Part shown: piece by piece, positions 1-6,303 of the stretch | Layout of the letters: each line of letters opens with the position of its first letter | Numbering within the stretch: the first letter of the stretch is position 1 | Assembly: GCA_031256615.1 (NCBI GenBank) | Contig: JAIRQG010000132.1 | Location: forward strand, 1-11,175 | Reading direction: 5' to 3' | Origin: Candidatus Methanoplasma sp. | GTDB lineage: Archaea > Thermoplasmatota > Thermoplasmata > Methanomassiliicoccales > Methanomethylophilaceae | Length of the DNA stretch: 11,175 bases | The notes under the pieces: model-generated | Seen by the model: only the letters and a program-made list of their open reading frames with translations | Database searches by the model: none | Told to the model about the DNA's origin: nothing | Made by a program: the position numbers and the translations under genes

Positions 1-639
1 CAGAAAGTTACCGCTCTGAAAGATCAGATAGCCCAGATGAAGCCCGAAAGGCATACCGAAGACAGGAACGAGGTACCTGTCAAACAGCTCAAGAGACAGC
101 TTCAGGAACTTGAATACACCCAGCAGACGAAATCTCTCGGCAAGGACAAAGAGAACGAGATCGTCAAACAAATATCCGTAATCGCAAGACAAATACAGGA
201 AAGAGAGAAATCCTTTGAGCAGAACGGAGAGATCAAAGAGGTCATCCAGCAGCTCAAAGAAGCAAAGGTTCAGGCAGAGACCGCACACCGCCAAGTATCC
301 GAGTACGCCGAAGCAGCACAGTCTTCACACGATAAGATGATGAAGCTGTATGAAGAAGCAGACACGCTCAGGAAAGAAGCGGATGCCGCTCAGGCTAAGT
401 TCATCGAATGCAAACAGGCTGCAGACGAAGAGCATAAGAAGCACATCGAGCAGATCAAATCCGTCCACGAGATGGACAAAGACGTTGCCGGAATGAAGAG
501 CAAGAAGACCGCCGCCAAGAAGAAGAAAGTGGACAACGAGTCCAAAAAAGAGGCGAAGGAGATATTCGAGCGTTTCAAGGCCGGAGAGAAGCTCAGCACA
601 GACAACCTGATGGCCCTACAGAAATCAGGTTACCTCTGA
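1..639 (+). CDS. Coiled-coil protein, COG1340-like (5' partial)
   Basis: The reading frame is open from base 1, so the gene begins before the window; the first internal ATG at 37 is probably not the start. The visible 212 residues are almost wholly charged heptad-like helix (K/E/Q/A-rich) with no membrane segment or signal peptide, so the product is probably a cytoplasmic coiled coil. A lysine-rich stretch (KKTAAKKKKVD) lies about 45 residues from the C-terminus, followed by a short non-coiled tail ending EKLSTDNLMALQKSGYL. This layout, with a basic late segment and a 'FKAGEKL' tail, resembles the archaeal coiled-coil family COG1340, whose function is unknown. The family call is from memory and moderate. 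The gene ends at TGA and is followed by a clear terminator, so it is transcriptionally separate from srp54. Coiled coils match many unrelated proteins, so a different family remains possible. Confidence 0.75.
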   Translation, partial: QKVTALKDQIAQMKPERHTEDRNEVPVKQLKRQLQELEYTQQTKSLGKDKENEIVKQISVIARQIQEREKSFEQNGEIKEVIQQLKEAKVQAETAHRQVSEYAEAAQSSHDKMMKLYEEADTLRKEADAAQAKFIECKQAADEEHKKHIEQIKSVHEMDKDVAGMKSKKTAAKKKKVDNESKKEAKEIFERFKAGEKLSTDNLMALQKSGYL

Positions 640-642
640 ATT

Positions 643-698
643 CCCCTGCGTTTTGCAGGGGGCCAAAACCCCTTCCAACCTGTTTTATTTTTCTTTTT
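643..698 (+). terminator. Hairpin plus U-tract terminator of the coiled-coil gene
   Basis: Three bases after the stop codon, CCCCTGC (643-649) and GCAGGGG (655-661) form a perfect 7-bp stem with the loop GTTTT. About 20 bases later comes a T-rich run (682-698, TTTT-A-TTTTT-C-TTTTT). Archaeal RNA polymerase terminates at such U-tracts, and the hairpin would define the mRNA 3' end. Confidence 0.7.
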
Positions 699-699
699 A

Positions 700-715
700 G
701 AAAATGCTTATATAG
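700..715 (+). promoter_or_regulatory. BRE/TATA promoter of the putative hairpin RNA
   Basis: The A-rich stretch GAAAAT is followed by TTATATAG (708-715), a strong archaeal TATA box centred near 711-712. A start 26 bases downstream falls at 737-739, exactly at the base of the GC-rich hairpin at 738-800. The nearest start codon (855) is about 140 bases away, too far for the leaderless arrangement seen elsewhere here, so this box more likely drives a separate RNA or a long srp54 leader. Confidence 0.55.
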
Positions 716-737
716 CTCCTCCACCAATAGCTACCCA

Positions 738-805
738 CGGGGAAAAAGGCCGGCTCTGTAGAGTGCATCCCATCCCTTCTGACTGGCCGGCCTGTTCCCG
801 CACTT
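738..805 (+). ncRNA. Putative structured small RNA, GC-rich hairpin
   Basis: This stretch contains no start codon or reading frame but folds strongly. AGGCCGGC (747-754) pairs perfectly with GCCGGCCT (786-793), and an outer stem pairs CGGG (738-741) with CCCG (797-800), extended by AA/TT. The 31-base interior (755-785) can form only a weak further helix. A TATA box lies 26 bases before the first paired base and a T-rich run (ACTTTTATT, 802-810) follows the last, giving a predicted RNA of about 65-70 nt. It lacks C/D boxes (a lone CTGA has no partner C box), a downstream ACA box, and tRNA features, and it is too short for SRP or RNase P RNA. I do not recognise the family. It could instead be a structured leader of srp54. 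Confidence 0.45.
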
Positions 806-810
806 TTATT
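802..810 (+). terminator. Short T-rich end of the putative hairpin RNA
   Basis: ACTTTTATT directly follows the closing stem of the hairpin and precedes the srp54 TATA-like box. It is short, so read-through into srp54 is possible. Confidence 0.3.
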
Positions 811-817
811 ACTATGT

Positions 818-827
818 TCTAAATATC
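818..827 (+). promoter_or_regulatory. TATA-like box of srp54
   Basis: TCTAAATATC is centred near 823, so a start around 849 would leave a leader of about 6 nt before the ATG at 855. A weak Shine-Dalgarno-like GGAATGA lies at 844-850 and would be used only by a longer transcript. Confidence 0.4.
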
Positions 828-854
828 AATGAAGCATATTGAAGGAATGATCTC

Positions 855-2207
855 ATGGTTCTGGAAGGATTGGGAAAATCGCTTAGGGACGTAATAGCGC
901 ATATAGGAAGTTCCTCGGTCGTTGACGAGGACCTCGTCAGAGAGATATCTAAAGAGCTTCAGCGGGCACTGCTCCAGGCGGATGTCAATGTCCAGCTTGT
1001 GCTTGAGATCACCAATAGGATCCAGGAACGCGCTCTGAACGAAAAGCCCCCTGCGGGAAAGAGTTCCAAGGATCATGTAATAAGCATAATCCACAAAGAG
1101 ATGGTCTCTCTCCTGGATAACGGCGAAGGGCTTGCCATGAAACCGCAGACGATCATGATGGTCGGTCTATACGGTCAGGGTAAGACCACAACAACAGGGA
1201 AACTTGCCTTGTTCCTCTCAAAAAAAGGATTCAGCGTCGGGCTGATCGGCGCCGACGTCTACAGGCCGGGCGCATTGGATCAGCTTCAGCAGCTTGGGGC
1301 GAAGATCAACGTAGAGGTGTACGGAGAGCCCGGGAACAAGAATGCCGCGCAGATCGTGAAGAACGGCAAGGCAAAGTTCTCCGATAAAAAAATAGTGATC
1401 GTCGACACATCCGGGCGCCACGCGCTGGAGGACGACCTCATACAGGAACTGAAGGATATCGCAGAGGCGTCAAGACCGGATGAGAGGGTGCTTGTCCTCG
1501 ATTCGCAGGTCGGACAGCAGGCCGGCCCGCAGGCTGAGGCATTCAACAAAGCCGTCGGCGTCACAGGGGTCATCCTTACAAAGATGGATGGTACCGCAAA
1601 AGGAGGCGGTGCCCTTTCCGCAGTGGCAAAGACGGATGCCAGAATAATATTCATCGGTACAGGTGAGCATATACGCGACCTTGAGCCGTTCAATGCGGAC
1701 AGATTCATCTCAAGGCTGCTCGGAATGGGCGATCTTGCATCATTGGTCCAAATGGCAAAAGAAGAGATCGATGACGAAGAGGCCATGGAGCAGCTGGCCA
1801 GGAACATGATATCCGGAAGGTTCACGCTGTCGGATATGTATCAGCAAATGGCCGCCGTAAGCAAAATGGGGCCTCTTCAGAAAGTCATGTCCATGATACC
1901 TGGGTTCAGCAACATGGAGGACAAGATCAATTATGAGGAATCGCAAAAGCGGCTCGCGATGTACAAGGTCATAATGGATTCCATGACCAAAGAGGAAAAG
2001 GACGAACCCAATCTGATAAAGGGCAAACGGATAGAAAGGGTCGCAATAGGTGCAGGGGTATCCACCCATGAGGTGAGAGGGTTGCTCAAGCAATACAACC
2101 AGAGTAAGAAAATGATGAGTTCTATCGGCAAAGACCGTAAGATGCGCAAACAGCTGATGAAACAAATGGGCAACATGGATCTGGACAGCCTACAGGACTC
2201 GCAGTGA
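855..2207 (+). CDS. srp54: Signal recognition particle 54 kDa GTPase (SRP54/Ffh)
   Basis: This 450-residue protein is the GTPase subunit of the signal recognition particle. It binds signal sequences emerging from ribosomes and 7S RNA, and docks with the receptor FtsY to deliver membrane proteins. The order is standard: helical N domain (about 1-90), G domain (about 95-290) and methionine-rich M domain (about 300-440). Visible motifs are the P-loop GLYGQGKTTT (104-113), the DVYRPGALDQL block (134-144), DTSGR (184-188; usually DTAGR), and TKMDG (242-246, guanine specificity). LLGMGDL (288-294) starts the linker to the M domain, which carries GRFTLSDMYQQ and the RNA-binding GVSTHEVRGLLKQY segment. 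Length is normal for archaea. It begins at an ATG after a short leader and is followed 4 nt later by trmY, suggesting co-transcription. The YGQ in the P-loop (commonly QGS) is mildly unusual. Identification is secure. Confidence 0.97.
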   Translation: MVLEGLGKSLRDVIAHIGSSSVVDEDLVREISKELQRALLQADVNVQLVLEITNRIQERALNEKPPAGKSSKDHVISIIHKEMVSLLDNGEGLAMKPQTIMMVGLYGQGKTTTTGKLALFLSKKGFSVGLIGADVYRPGALDQLQQLGAKINVEVYGEPGNKNAAQIVKNGKAKFSDKKIVIVDTSGRHALEDDLIQELKDIAEASRPDERVLVLDSQVGQQAGPQAEAFNKAVGVTGVILTKMDGTAKGGGALSAVAKTDARIIFIGTGEHIRDLEPFNADRFISRLLGMGDLASLVQMAKEEIDDEEAMEQLARNMISGRFTLSDMYQQMAAVSKMGPLQKVMSMIPGFSNMEDKINYEESQKRLAMYKVIMDSMTKEEKDEPNLIKGKRIERVAIGAGVSTHEVRGLLKQYNQSKKMMSSIGKDRKMRKQLMKQMGNMDLDSLQDSQ

Positions 2208-2211
2208 TCCA

Positions 2212-2802
2212 ATGAAGTATTTTGTTATCGTGGGGCACAAAGCTGTGACCACCGGAGACTTTAAACTCGATGACATCTCGGGCGGCGCCGGAAGGCTGGA
2301 CATTCTTATCAGATGCGTCAACTCAGCGTTCTTCCTCAGCCATAACATAAGAAGGGATACTGAACTCTTCATGCTGCTTCAGGGAGGCGATGACCCCCCG
2401 AAGACGATCAGGTTAAGCGGTCAGGAACTCAGATATCTGAACCCGGACGAGAGAAGCACATCTTCTCTGATCAGGAACGCGCTGATAAAGAAGCTCGGCG
2501 AAGATGAGGTTAGATCATCGCCGGGAATATATGTTTCCAGGATGTCCTTCGCTGATGTCATTGAGATGCTTTCGGAAAAGGGAAATATCATCTATCTCAA
2601 AGAGGACGGTATCGACGTAAGAGGCCTGAACATGCCGGCGGACCCGATTTTCGTGATAAGCGATAATAAAGACCTCACCGACGAAGAAGAGACCATCCTT
2701 ATGAAGCACGACCCCGAAAAAATATCCCTCGGGCCGCACAGCCTCCACGGGGACCACTGCATCATCATTGTTCACAATGAGATGGACAGGAATGTCCAGT
2801 GA
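2212..2802 (+). CDS. trmY: tRNA (pseudouridine-54-N1)-methyltransferase TrmY
   Basis: This 196-residue protein matches archaeal TrmY, a SPOUT-class enzyme that uses S-adenosylmethionine to methylate N1 of pseudouridine 54 in the tRNA T-loop, giving the archaeal replacement for ribothymidine. Supporting features are the N-terminal strand MKYFVIVGHKAVTTGDF, the GGAGRLDIL segment (24-32) with the following CVNSAFFLSHNIRRDT, and the C-terminal SPOUT knot. The knot includes PIFVISDNKDLT (145-156), ISLGPHSLHGDHC (171-183) with a conserved Cys183, and the closing IIIVHNEMDR. Length is normal for the family. The stop of srp54 and this ATG are separated by TCCA only, and GTGAT across the srp54 stop could pair with the 16S rRNA 3' end, so translation is probably coupled. 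No functional link to SRP is established; both are general protein-synthesis genes. Confidence 0.92.
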   Translation: MKYFVIVGHKAVTTGDFKLDDISGGAGRLDILIRCVNSAFFLSHNIRRDTELFMLLQGGDDPPKTIRLSGQELRYLNPDERSTSSLIRNALIKKLGEDEVRSSPGIYVSRMSFADVIEMLSEKGNIIYLKEDGIDVRGLNMPADPIFVISDNKDLTDEEETILMKHDPEKISLGPHSLHGDHCIIIVHNEMDRNVQ

Positions 2803-2804
2803 AC

Positions 2805-2814
2805 CTTTTTATGC
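2805..2814 (+). promoter_or_regulatory. TATA-like box of the small zinc-ribbon gene
   Basis: CTTTTTATGC begins three bases after the trmY stop and is centred about 26 bases before the ATG at 2835, predicting a leaderless mRNA. Its T-run may also help terminate the srp54-trmY transcript. Confidence 0.45.
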
Positions 2815-2834
2815 TGAACAGGCTATGACAGAGC

Positions 2835-3041
2835 ATGTTGGATCAACCTGAAAAGATACCGCAGCACAGACACTGTCGCAACTGCGGTAAGGCTTTCGTC
2901 GGCGACGGGGAGTTTTGCGGCGACGAATGCAAGGATTATACAGGGGCCGATGCAAAGAAAAAGATAAGGAAACTTCTCCTGATCTGGTTGATCGTGGTCG
3001 GAGTGACGATGGCCGCCGTCGCTGCGTACTACATGCTGTGA
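2835..3041 (+). CDS. Small zinc-ribbon protein with C-terminal membrane anchor (DUF2116-like)
   Basis: This 68-residue protein has two parts. The N-terminal zinc ribbon has the spacing C14-x2-C17 ... C28-x3-C32, in the context HCRNCGKAF and FCGDEC. After a basic linker (KKKIRK, 41-46) comes one hydrophobic helix (about 47-67) that ends at the C-terminus, so the protein looks tail-anchored with the zinc ribbon in the cytoplasm. This matches the DUF2116-type archaeal proteins I recall, whose role is unknown. The ATG at 2835 fits a TATA-like box 26 bases upstream; there is no Shine-Dalgarno. It follows srp54 and trmY, and tail-anchored proteins depend on targeting machinery, but a link to SRP is only suggestive. 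Codon use and cysteine spacing support a real gene; overlapping frames on both strands look like shadows. Confidence 0.82.
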   Translation: MLDQPEKIPQHRHCRNCGKAFVGDGEFCGDECKDYTGADAKKKIRKLLLIWLIVVGVTMAAVAAYYML

Positions 3042-3059
3042 CCGCGGACGATACCGCGG
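3042..3059 (+). terminator. Possible terminator hairpin after the zinc-ribbon gene
   Basis: Directly after the stop codon, CCGCGG (3042-3047) and CCGCGG (3054-3059) form a 6-bp stem with loop ACGATA. A short T-run follows only about 20 bases later, so its strength as a terminator is uncertain. Confidence 0.4.
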
Positions 3060-3066
3060 CTTCGCC

Positions 3067-3080
3067 AAAATATATATTTT
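3067..3080. promoter_or_regulatory. AT-only palindrome in the 3042-3194 spacer
   Basis: AAAATATATATTTT is a perfect 14-bp palindrome that could act as a TATA box in either direction. A + strand start would fall near 3100, where no gene begins, so the palindrome may be a regulator site or the promoter of an unseen short RNA. A second weaker box (GTATTTAAG) lies near 3118-3126. Nothing else is recognisable in this spacer. Confidence 0.25.
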
Positions 3081-3154
3081 CAACCTGTTTAAGCGTACGA
3101 CCTGCCGCTATCAGACAGTATTTAAGTAGATGTGCCATAGTTTCTCGGGTTAGG

Positions 3155-3164
3155 ATTTTATTTA
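3155..3164 (+). promoter_or_regulatory. TATA-like box of the CoaD/NTPase fusion gene
   Basis: ATTTTATTTA is centred near 3160, predicting a start near 3186. That is either the alternative GTG codon itself or 9 bases before the ATG at 3195. Confidence 0.45.
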
Positions 3165-3194
3165 TCAAATTTCTTTACGAGATGAGTGAGGAAA

Positions 3195-4142
3195 ATGATA
3201 TCTATAGTAGCCGGCACGTTCAACATCCTCCACGAAGGCCATAAAAAATTGATAAAGAAAGCCTTCGAGGTCGGAGACGAAGTCATGATCGGCATTACTA
3301 CAGACAGCATGGCATCGAACACCAAAGAAGAGGTCATACCGCTCTATCTGAGGAAAAAGGAAATAGAGGCGTTCCTGGCCGAAATGGATAAGCCGTGGGA
3401 GATAGTGGAGATAGACGACATATACGGGCCGGCAGAAATGGCGGATTCCGCGGATATAATCGTTGTATCGGAAGAGACCCTCAACAATGCGGAAAAAATG
3501 AACCGCGAACGCGGGTCCAGAGGGATCAGACCGCTTAAGATAGTTATTGTTCCCATCGTTAACGCTTACAACAGCGACAAGATATGTTCGACCGAAATAA
3601 TGAAGGGTGTGTATTCAAAGAGCGGGAATAACATTGCCGTCAGGATCGCGGTGGGTTCGACCAACAGAGTGAAGATCGAAGCCGTCAGAGCGGTCATGGA
3701 AAGGGTGTTCGGCAATGTGATCGTGATTCCGGTGAATGTGAAAAGCGGGGTTTCGGATCAGCCGAAGGAGCTTGAGACCCGTACCGGAGCAATGAACCGC
3801 GCCATGTCCGCGCTCGGCGACAATGACCTTTCCGTCGGGATAGAGGCTGGAGTTTTCGCCACCGATGACGGACTATATGATTTCCAATACTGTGCGATAC
3901 TCGATAAGGACGGAAAGATGACCATCGGGATCGGCCCGGGGTTCAGGTACCCGGATGAGGTCGCTGATCTCGTATCAAACGGCATGACGGTCGGCGATTC
4001 CATACGCGAGCTTTACGGAAACTCGGAAACGGGGAAGAAACAAGGAGCGGTGGGGCTGCTGAGCAAAGGACTGCTTGACAGAAAGACCCTCACAGAACAG
4101 TCTGTGACCGCGGCCATGATACCCCGTATGAAAGACCTGTGA
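3195..4142 (+). CDS. Bifunctional phosphopantetheine adenylyltransferase / YjjX-like NTP phosphatase
   Basis: This 315-residue protein joins two enzymes. Residues 1-145 are an archaeal CoaD-type nucleotidyltransferase with GTFNILHEGH (7-16), which contains the nucleotide-binding HxGH, and CSTEIMKG (131-138), equivalent to the ISSTxI loop. This half should transfer AMP from ATP to 4'-phosphopantetheine, the penultimate step of coenzyme A synthesis. Residues 150-315 resemble the YjjX inosine/xanthosine triphosphatase family, which removes deaminated purine nucleotides. Visible motifs are AVGSTNRVKIEAV (152-164), SDQP (187-190), ETRTGAMNRA (194-203), GIEAGV (215-220) and GAVGLLS (284-290). A CoaD/domain fusion is known in Thermoplasma relatives. 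The ATG at 3195 gives the family-like start MISIVAGTF; an in-frame GTG at 3186 would add three residues and cannot be excluded. The gene is convergent with the peroxiredoxin gene, 26 bases away. Fusion and domain assignments are solid; activity of the second half is inferred. Confidence 0.9.
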   Translation: MISIVAGTFNILHEGHKKLIKKAFEVGDEVMIGITTDSMASNTKEEVIPLYLRKKEIEAFLAEMDKPWEIVEIDDIYGPAEMADSADIIVVSEETLNNAEKMNRERGSRGIRPLKIVIVPIVNAYNSDKICSTEIMKGVYSKSGNNIAVRIAVGSTNRVKIEAVRAVMERVFGNVIVIPVNVKSGVSDQPKELETRTGAMNRAMSALGDNDLSVGIEAGVFATDDGLYDFQYCAILDKDGKMTIGIGPGFRYPDEVADLVSNGMTVGDSIRELYGNSETGKKQGAVGLLSKGLLDRKTLTEQSVTAAMIPRMKDL

Positions 4143-4168
4143 ACCTTTGCGGTCAATGCGCACAGAGG

Positions 4169-4636
4169 TCAGCTTTTTGCAAGAGATATCGCTTTCTCAA
4201 GCACTTTATCTGCATGCCCGTCCACTTTCACTCTTTTCCATGCGGCTTCAACGGTACCGTCCTTCCCGACGATGAAAGTTGACCTGACGGTCCCATGCAC
4301 CTCTTTGCCGTACATCATCTTGGCGCCCCATGCGCCGGCCCTTTCCGTGAGATCATGGTCAGGATCGCTGAGGAGCTTGATCTTCAGGGAGTTCTTCTCC
4401 CTGAACTTCTTATGGGACTCTGCAGTGTCTTTGCTCACGCCGATGACAGGGATGTTCCTGAGCATGAATTTGGGATACAGCGAATTGAATTCAAGCGCTT
4501 CTTTCGTGCACCCCGCCGTCCCGTCCTTTGAGTAGAAATAAATAACATACCTTATGCCGCCGAGGGACCTGCTGTCAAACTCTTCGCCGTTCTCGTCCAT
4601 CAGGGCGAATTGAGGAAATTCCTCGCCAGCATTCAT
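4169..4636 (-). CDS. Peroxiredoxin, BCP/PrxQ type, single-cysteine variant
   Basis: This 155-residue thioredoxin-fold protein belongs to the AhpC/BCP group, which reduces hydrogen peroxide and organic peroxides in the cytoplasm. Family signs are the start MNAGEEFPQFALMDENG, the active-site block YFYSKDGTAGCTKEALEF (33-50), VIGVSKDT and RSTFIVGKDGTVEAAW. The peroxidatic cysteine is C43. The motif PxxxTxxC is degenerate: the leading Pro is Ser36 (the Thr is kept) and the usual TPGC is TAGC. C43 is the only cysteine, so the resolving cysteine typical of BCP five residues later (Leu48 here) is missing, and recycling would need a partner thiol. The ATG at 4636 is chosen because it lies 4 nt after the pheT stop and gives the usual N-terminus; an ATG at 4666 would overlap pheT and add ten atypical residues. 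It is the last gene of the HMGR-pheT operon. Confidence 0.88.
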   Translation of the reverse strand: MNAGEEFPQFALMDENGEEFDSRSLGGIRYVIYFYSKDGTAGCTKEALEFNSLYPKFMLRNIPVIGVSKDTAESHKKFREKNSLKIKLLSDPDHDLTERAGAWGAKMMYGKEVHGTVRSTFIVGKDGTVEAAWKRVKVDGHADKVLEKAISLAKS

Positions 4637-4643
4637 ATTATCA
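4634..4643 (-). repeat. Gene junction TGATAATATG, copy 1 (pheT/peroxiredoxin)
   Basis: On the minus strand the pheT stop TGA, the spacer TAAT and the peroxiredoxin start ATG form TGATAATATG. The identical ten bases occur at the upstream junction of the same operon (6294-6303). Such close stop-start spacing suits termination-reinitiation coupling. Confidence 0.6.
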
Positions 4644-6296
4644 GAACAGTCTCCCCGCTTTCTCATCGATAATGCGTGACGGGTCCATCTCGAAGAACAT
4701 CACAGGGTGTGTCATCTCATAATCGGCGATGACCTTCGGAGATACCTCGCCGAAGAAGCCCGTCTCCCTGCCGTCCGAAGTGATGAAGGCTCCCCTCCCT
4801 TCAACGAAGGTCCTGTACCCGCAGGAGGATATCTTGTATTCTATGCCCATCTCTCTTGCGACTGATTCCGCGATCGATTTGATCTCTGTGAACGAGGTCT
4901 TCGACGCTGCTACCATCCCGCATATGTGCGGGGTTGTTCGGTGTTCGTCGGAGACGAACCCTATCTCGAATATCCTCTGCGGAAGATCTCTGTGCTTATT
5001 GTGCCTGAGTATCCTCATCAGACTCGGCATGAGATACGATCTCAGACAGGTATGGTCCTCAGTTATGGGGTTGGTAACGCATGTGGAGGTCTTTACCGGA
5101 AGGCCTGACCTCTCAAACTCATCTTTTTGGTTGCTAAGGGTAAGTGTGGTGACCTCGGTGAAACCGAGCCCGATCATCACATCCCTCATCTTATCGGAAA
5201 ACGATGTCACGGGCCCCAACTCTCCGGAGGTCTGTTGGGACAGATGTGTCCCGCCGAAACGTTCGAACCCGTAACCCACGGCCACATCCTCAAAGATGTC
5301 CACCTTATGCATCATGTCAAGCCTGGTGGACGGCGCCGATACCACGGCCTCGTCGCCGCTGAATGAAACAGACATGCCCATTCTTTCGACGGCTTCTTTC
5401 ACGCCATTCTCCGAAAGATCTATGCCGAGGAATCTGCAGCATTCCTTGACCGATATCTTGATCTTCAACTCTCTGAGATCGGGAGAGCGCCCGGAACCGC
5501 CTTTCTCCATCTTGACGCTGCATATCCTTCCCCCGCGCTCCGCGAGTGCGGTCGCAACGATATCGAGCGCACCCTTCACGGCCTTTTGGTCATTGCCGGT
5601 TACATCAATGAATATGTTCTTTGTATCTGTTGTAACGGTCGTTAACGCGCCGTTTATTATCGGAGGGAACGACAGAACGTCATTGTTCTTATCAAAGATG
5701 ATAGGGTATCTCTCCTTCCCTTCCAAAAGATGGGCATATTCTTTGCCTTTGTCATGAGACCTCAGTATCTCTCTCAGGTTCATTCTCTCGGTCCTGTTCA
5801 AAGGGACGAATGATGCTTCCTCCGGCCTTACCGCCGTATATCTGAACGGAGGCTCCACTTTATCGAGATCGTGAACGCCTATCGCGATCTTGCTCCTTTT
5901 TCTGCCGATGGTCATATGAAGCTTTTCCTGAAGCTCCATCAGCGATCTGATCAGATCGTCGGTCACGCAAATATCTCTGATAACGGCGCATGCGAAATAC
6001 GGCCTCACATTAAGCACGGGATCCTCTATTGCCGCGGCGATATCCGAATCCTCGACAGTATACCTTTTCAGACCGGGTTCGATGCCTAGGAATGCACGCA
6101 AAGCCCTTGCGAGCCCTTCTACGGAGAACAGGTCCGGTCTGTCGGGGAAGAATTCAACAGACATTTCCTCGCTGAAACCTTCGGTCTGGTGCATATCGGC
6201 GCCGATCAGAGGTATCTTCTCTATCAATATCTCCTGCGGGACCTCTCTTCCCATGAGAGCGCATAGATCGCTGTATTTGAAATTGATAACAGGCAT
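4641..6296 (-). CDS. pheT: Phenylalanyl-tRNA synthetase beta subunit
   Basis: This 551-residue protein is the beta chain of the alpha2-beta2 phenylalanyl-tRNA synthetase, which charges tRNA-Phe and hydrolyses misacylated Tyr-tRNA-Phe. It is the shorter archaeal/eukaryotic form without the N-terminal tRNA-binding EMAP-like and C-terminal B8 extensions of bacterial PheT. Visible parts are the N-terminal block with EFFPDRPDLFSVEGLARALR (48-67), a B3/B4 editing region (about 95-260, including SFPPIINGALTT), and a B5 domain (about 275-345, beginning KIKISVKECCRFLG). The catalytic-like core follows (about 360-545, NPITEDHTCLRSYLMPSLMRIL and FFGEVSPKVIADYEM). The ATG at 6296 lies 4 nt after the HMGR stop and gives the family N-terminus MPVINFKYSDLC; an upstream in-frame ATG at 6377 would overlap HMGR and add 27 unlikely residues. 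pheS is not in the window, so the subunit genes are separated here. Confidence 0.95.
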   Translation of the reverse strand: MPVINFKYSDLCALMGREVPQEILIEKIPLIGADMHQTEGFSEEMSVEFFPDRPDLFSVEGLARALRAFLGIEPGLKRYTVEDSDIAAAIEDPVLNVRPYFACAVIRDICVTDDLIRSLMELQEKLHMTIGRKRSKIAIGVHDLDKVEPPFRYTAVRPEEASFVPLNRTERMNLREILRSHDKGKEYAHLLEGKERYPIIFDKNNDVLSFPPIINGALTTVTTDTKNIFIDVTGNDQKAVKGALDIVATALAERGGRICSVKMEKGGSGRSPDLRELKIKISVKECCRFLGIDLSENGVKEAVERMGMSVSFSGDEAVVSAPSTRLDMMHKVDIFEDVAVGYGFERFGGTHLSQQTSGELGPVTSFSDKMRDVMIGLGFTEVTTLTLSNQKDEFERSGLPVKTSTCVTNPITEDHTCLRSYLMPSLMRILRHNKHRDLPQRIFEIGFVSDEHRTTPHICGMVAASKTSFTEIKSIAESVAREMGIEYKISSCGYRTFVEGRGAFITSDGRETGFFGEVSPKVIADYEMTHPVMFFEMDPSRIIDEKAGRLF

Positions 6297-6303
6297 ATTA
6301 TCA
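6294..6303 (-). repeat. Gene junction TGATAATATG, copy 2 (HMGR/pheT)
   Basis: The HMGR stop TGA, the spacer TAAT and the pheT start ATG form the same ten bases as at 4634-4643. The preceding bases GATGAT could pair weakly with the 16S rRNA 3' end. The match supports both start choices, pheT at 6296 and peroxiredoxin at 4636. Confidence 0.6.

Noticed and set aside
738..805. The hairpin as tRNA, C/D or H/ACA guide RNA, or SRP RNA
   Set aside because: It has no T-loop or acceptor stem, no C box to go with the CTGA at 779-782, no ACA box at the expected 3' position, and it is far shorter than SRP RNA.
1286..1825. Long minus-strand frame (179 codons) inside srp54
   Set aside because: It lies opposite a certain SRP54 gene, has no promoter or ribosome-binding site, and its Ser/Ala-rich translation looks like a shadow of the coding strand.
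2809..3244. Overlapping frames on both strands around the small zinc-ribbon gene (2809-3168 minus, 2915-3244 plus)
   Set aside because: The zinc-ribbon frame has conserved cysteine spacing and a promoter; the others are Arg/Ser-rich and run into the intergenic spacer without start signals.
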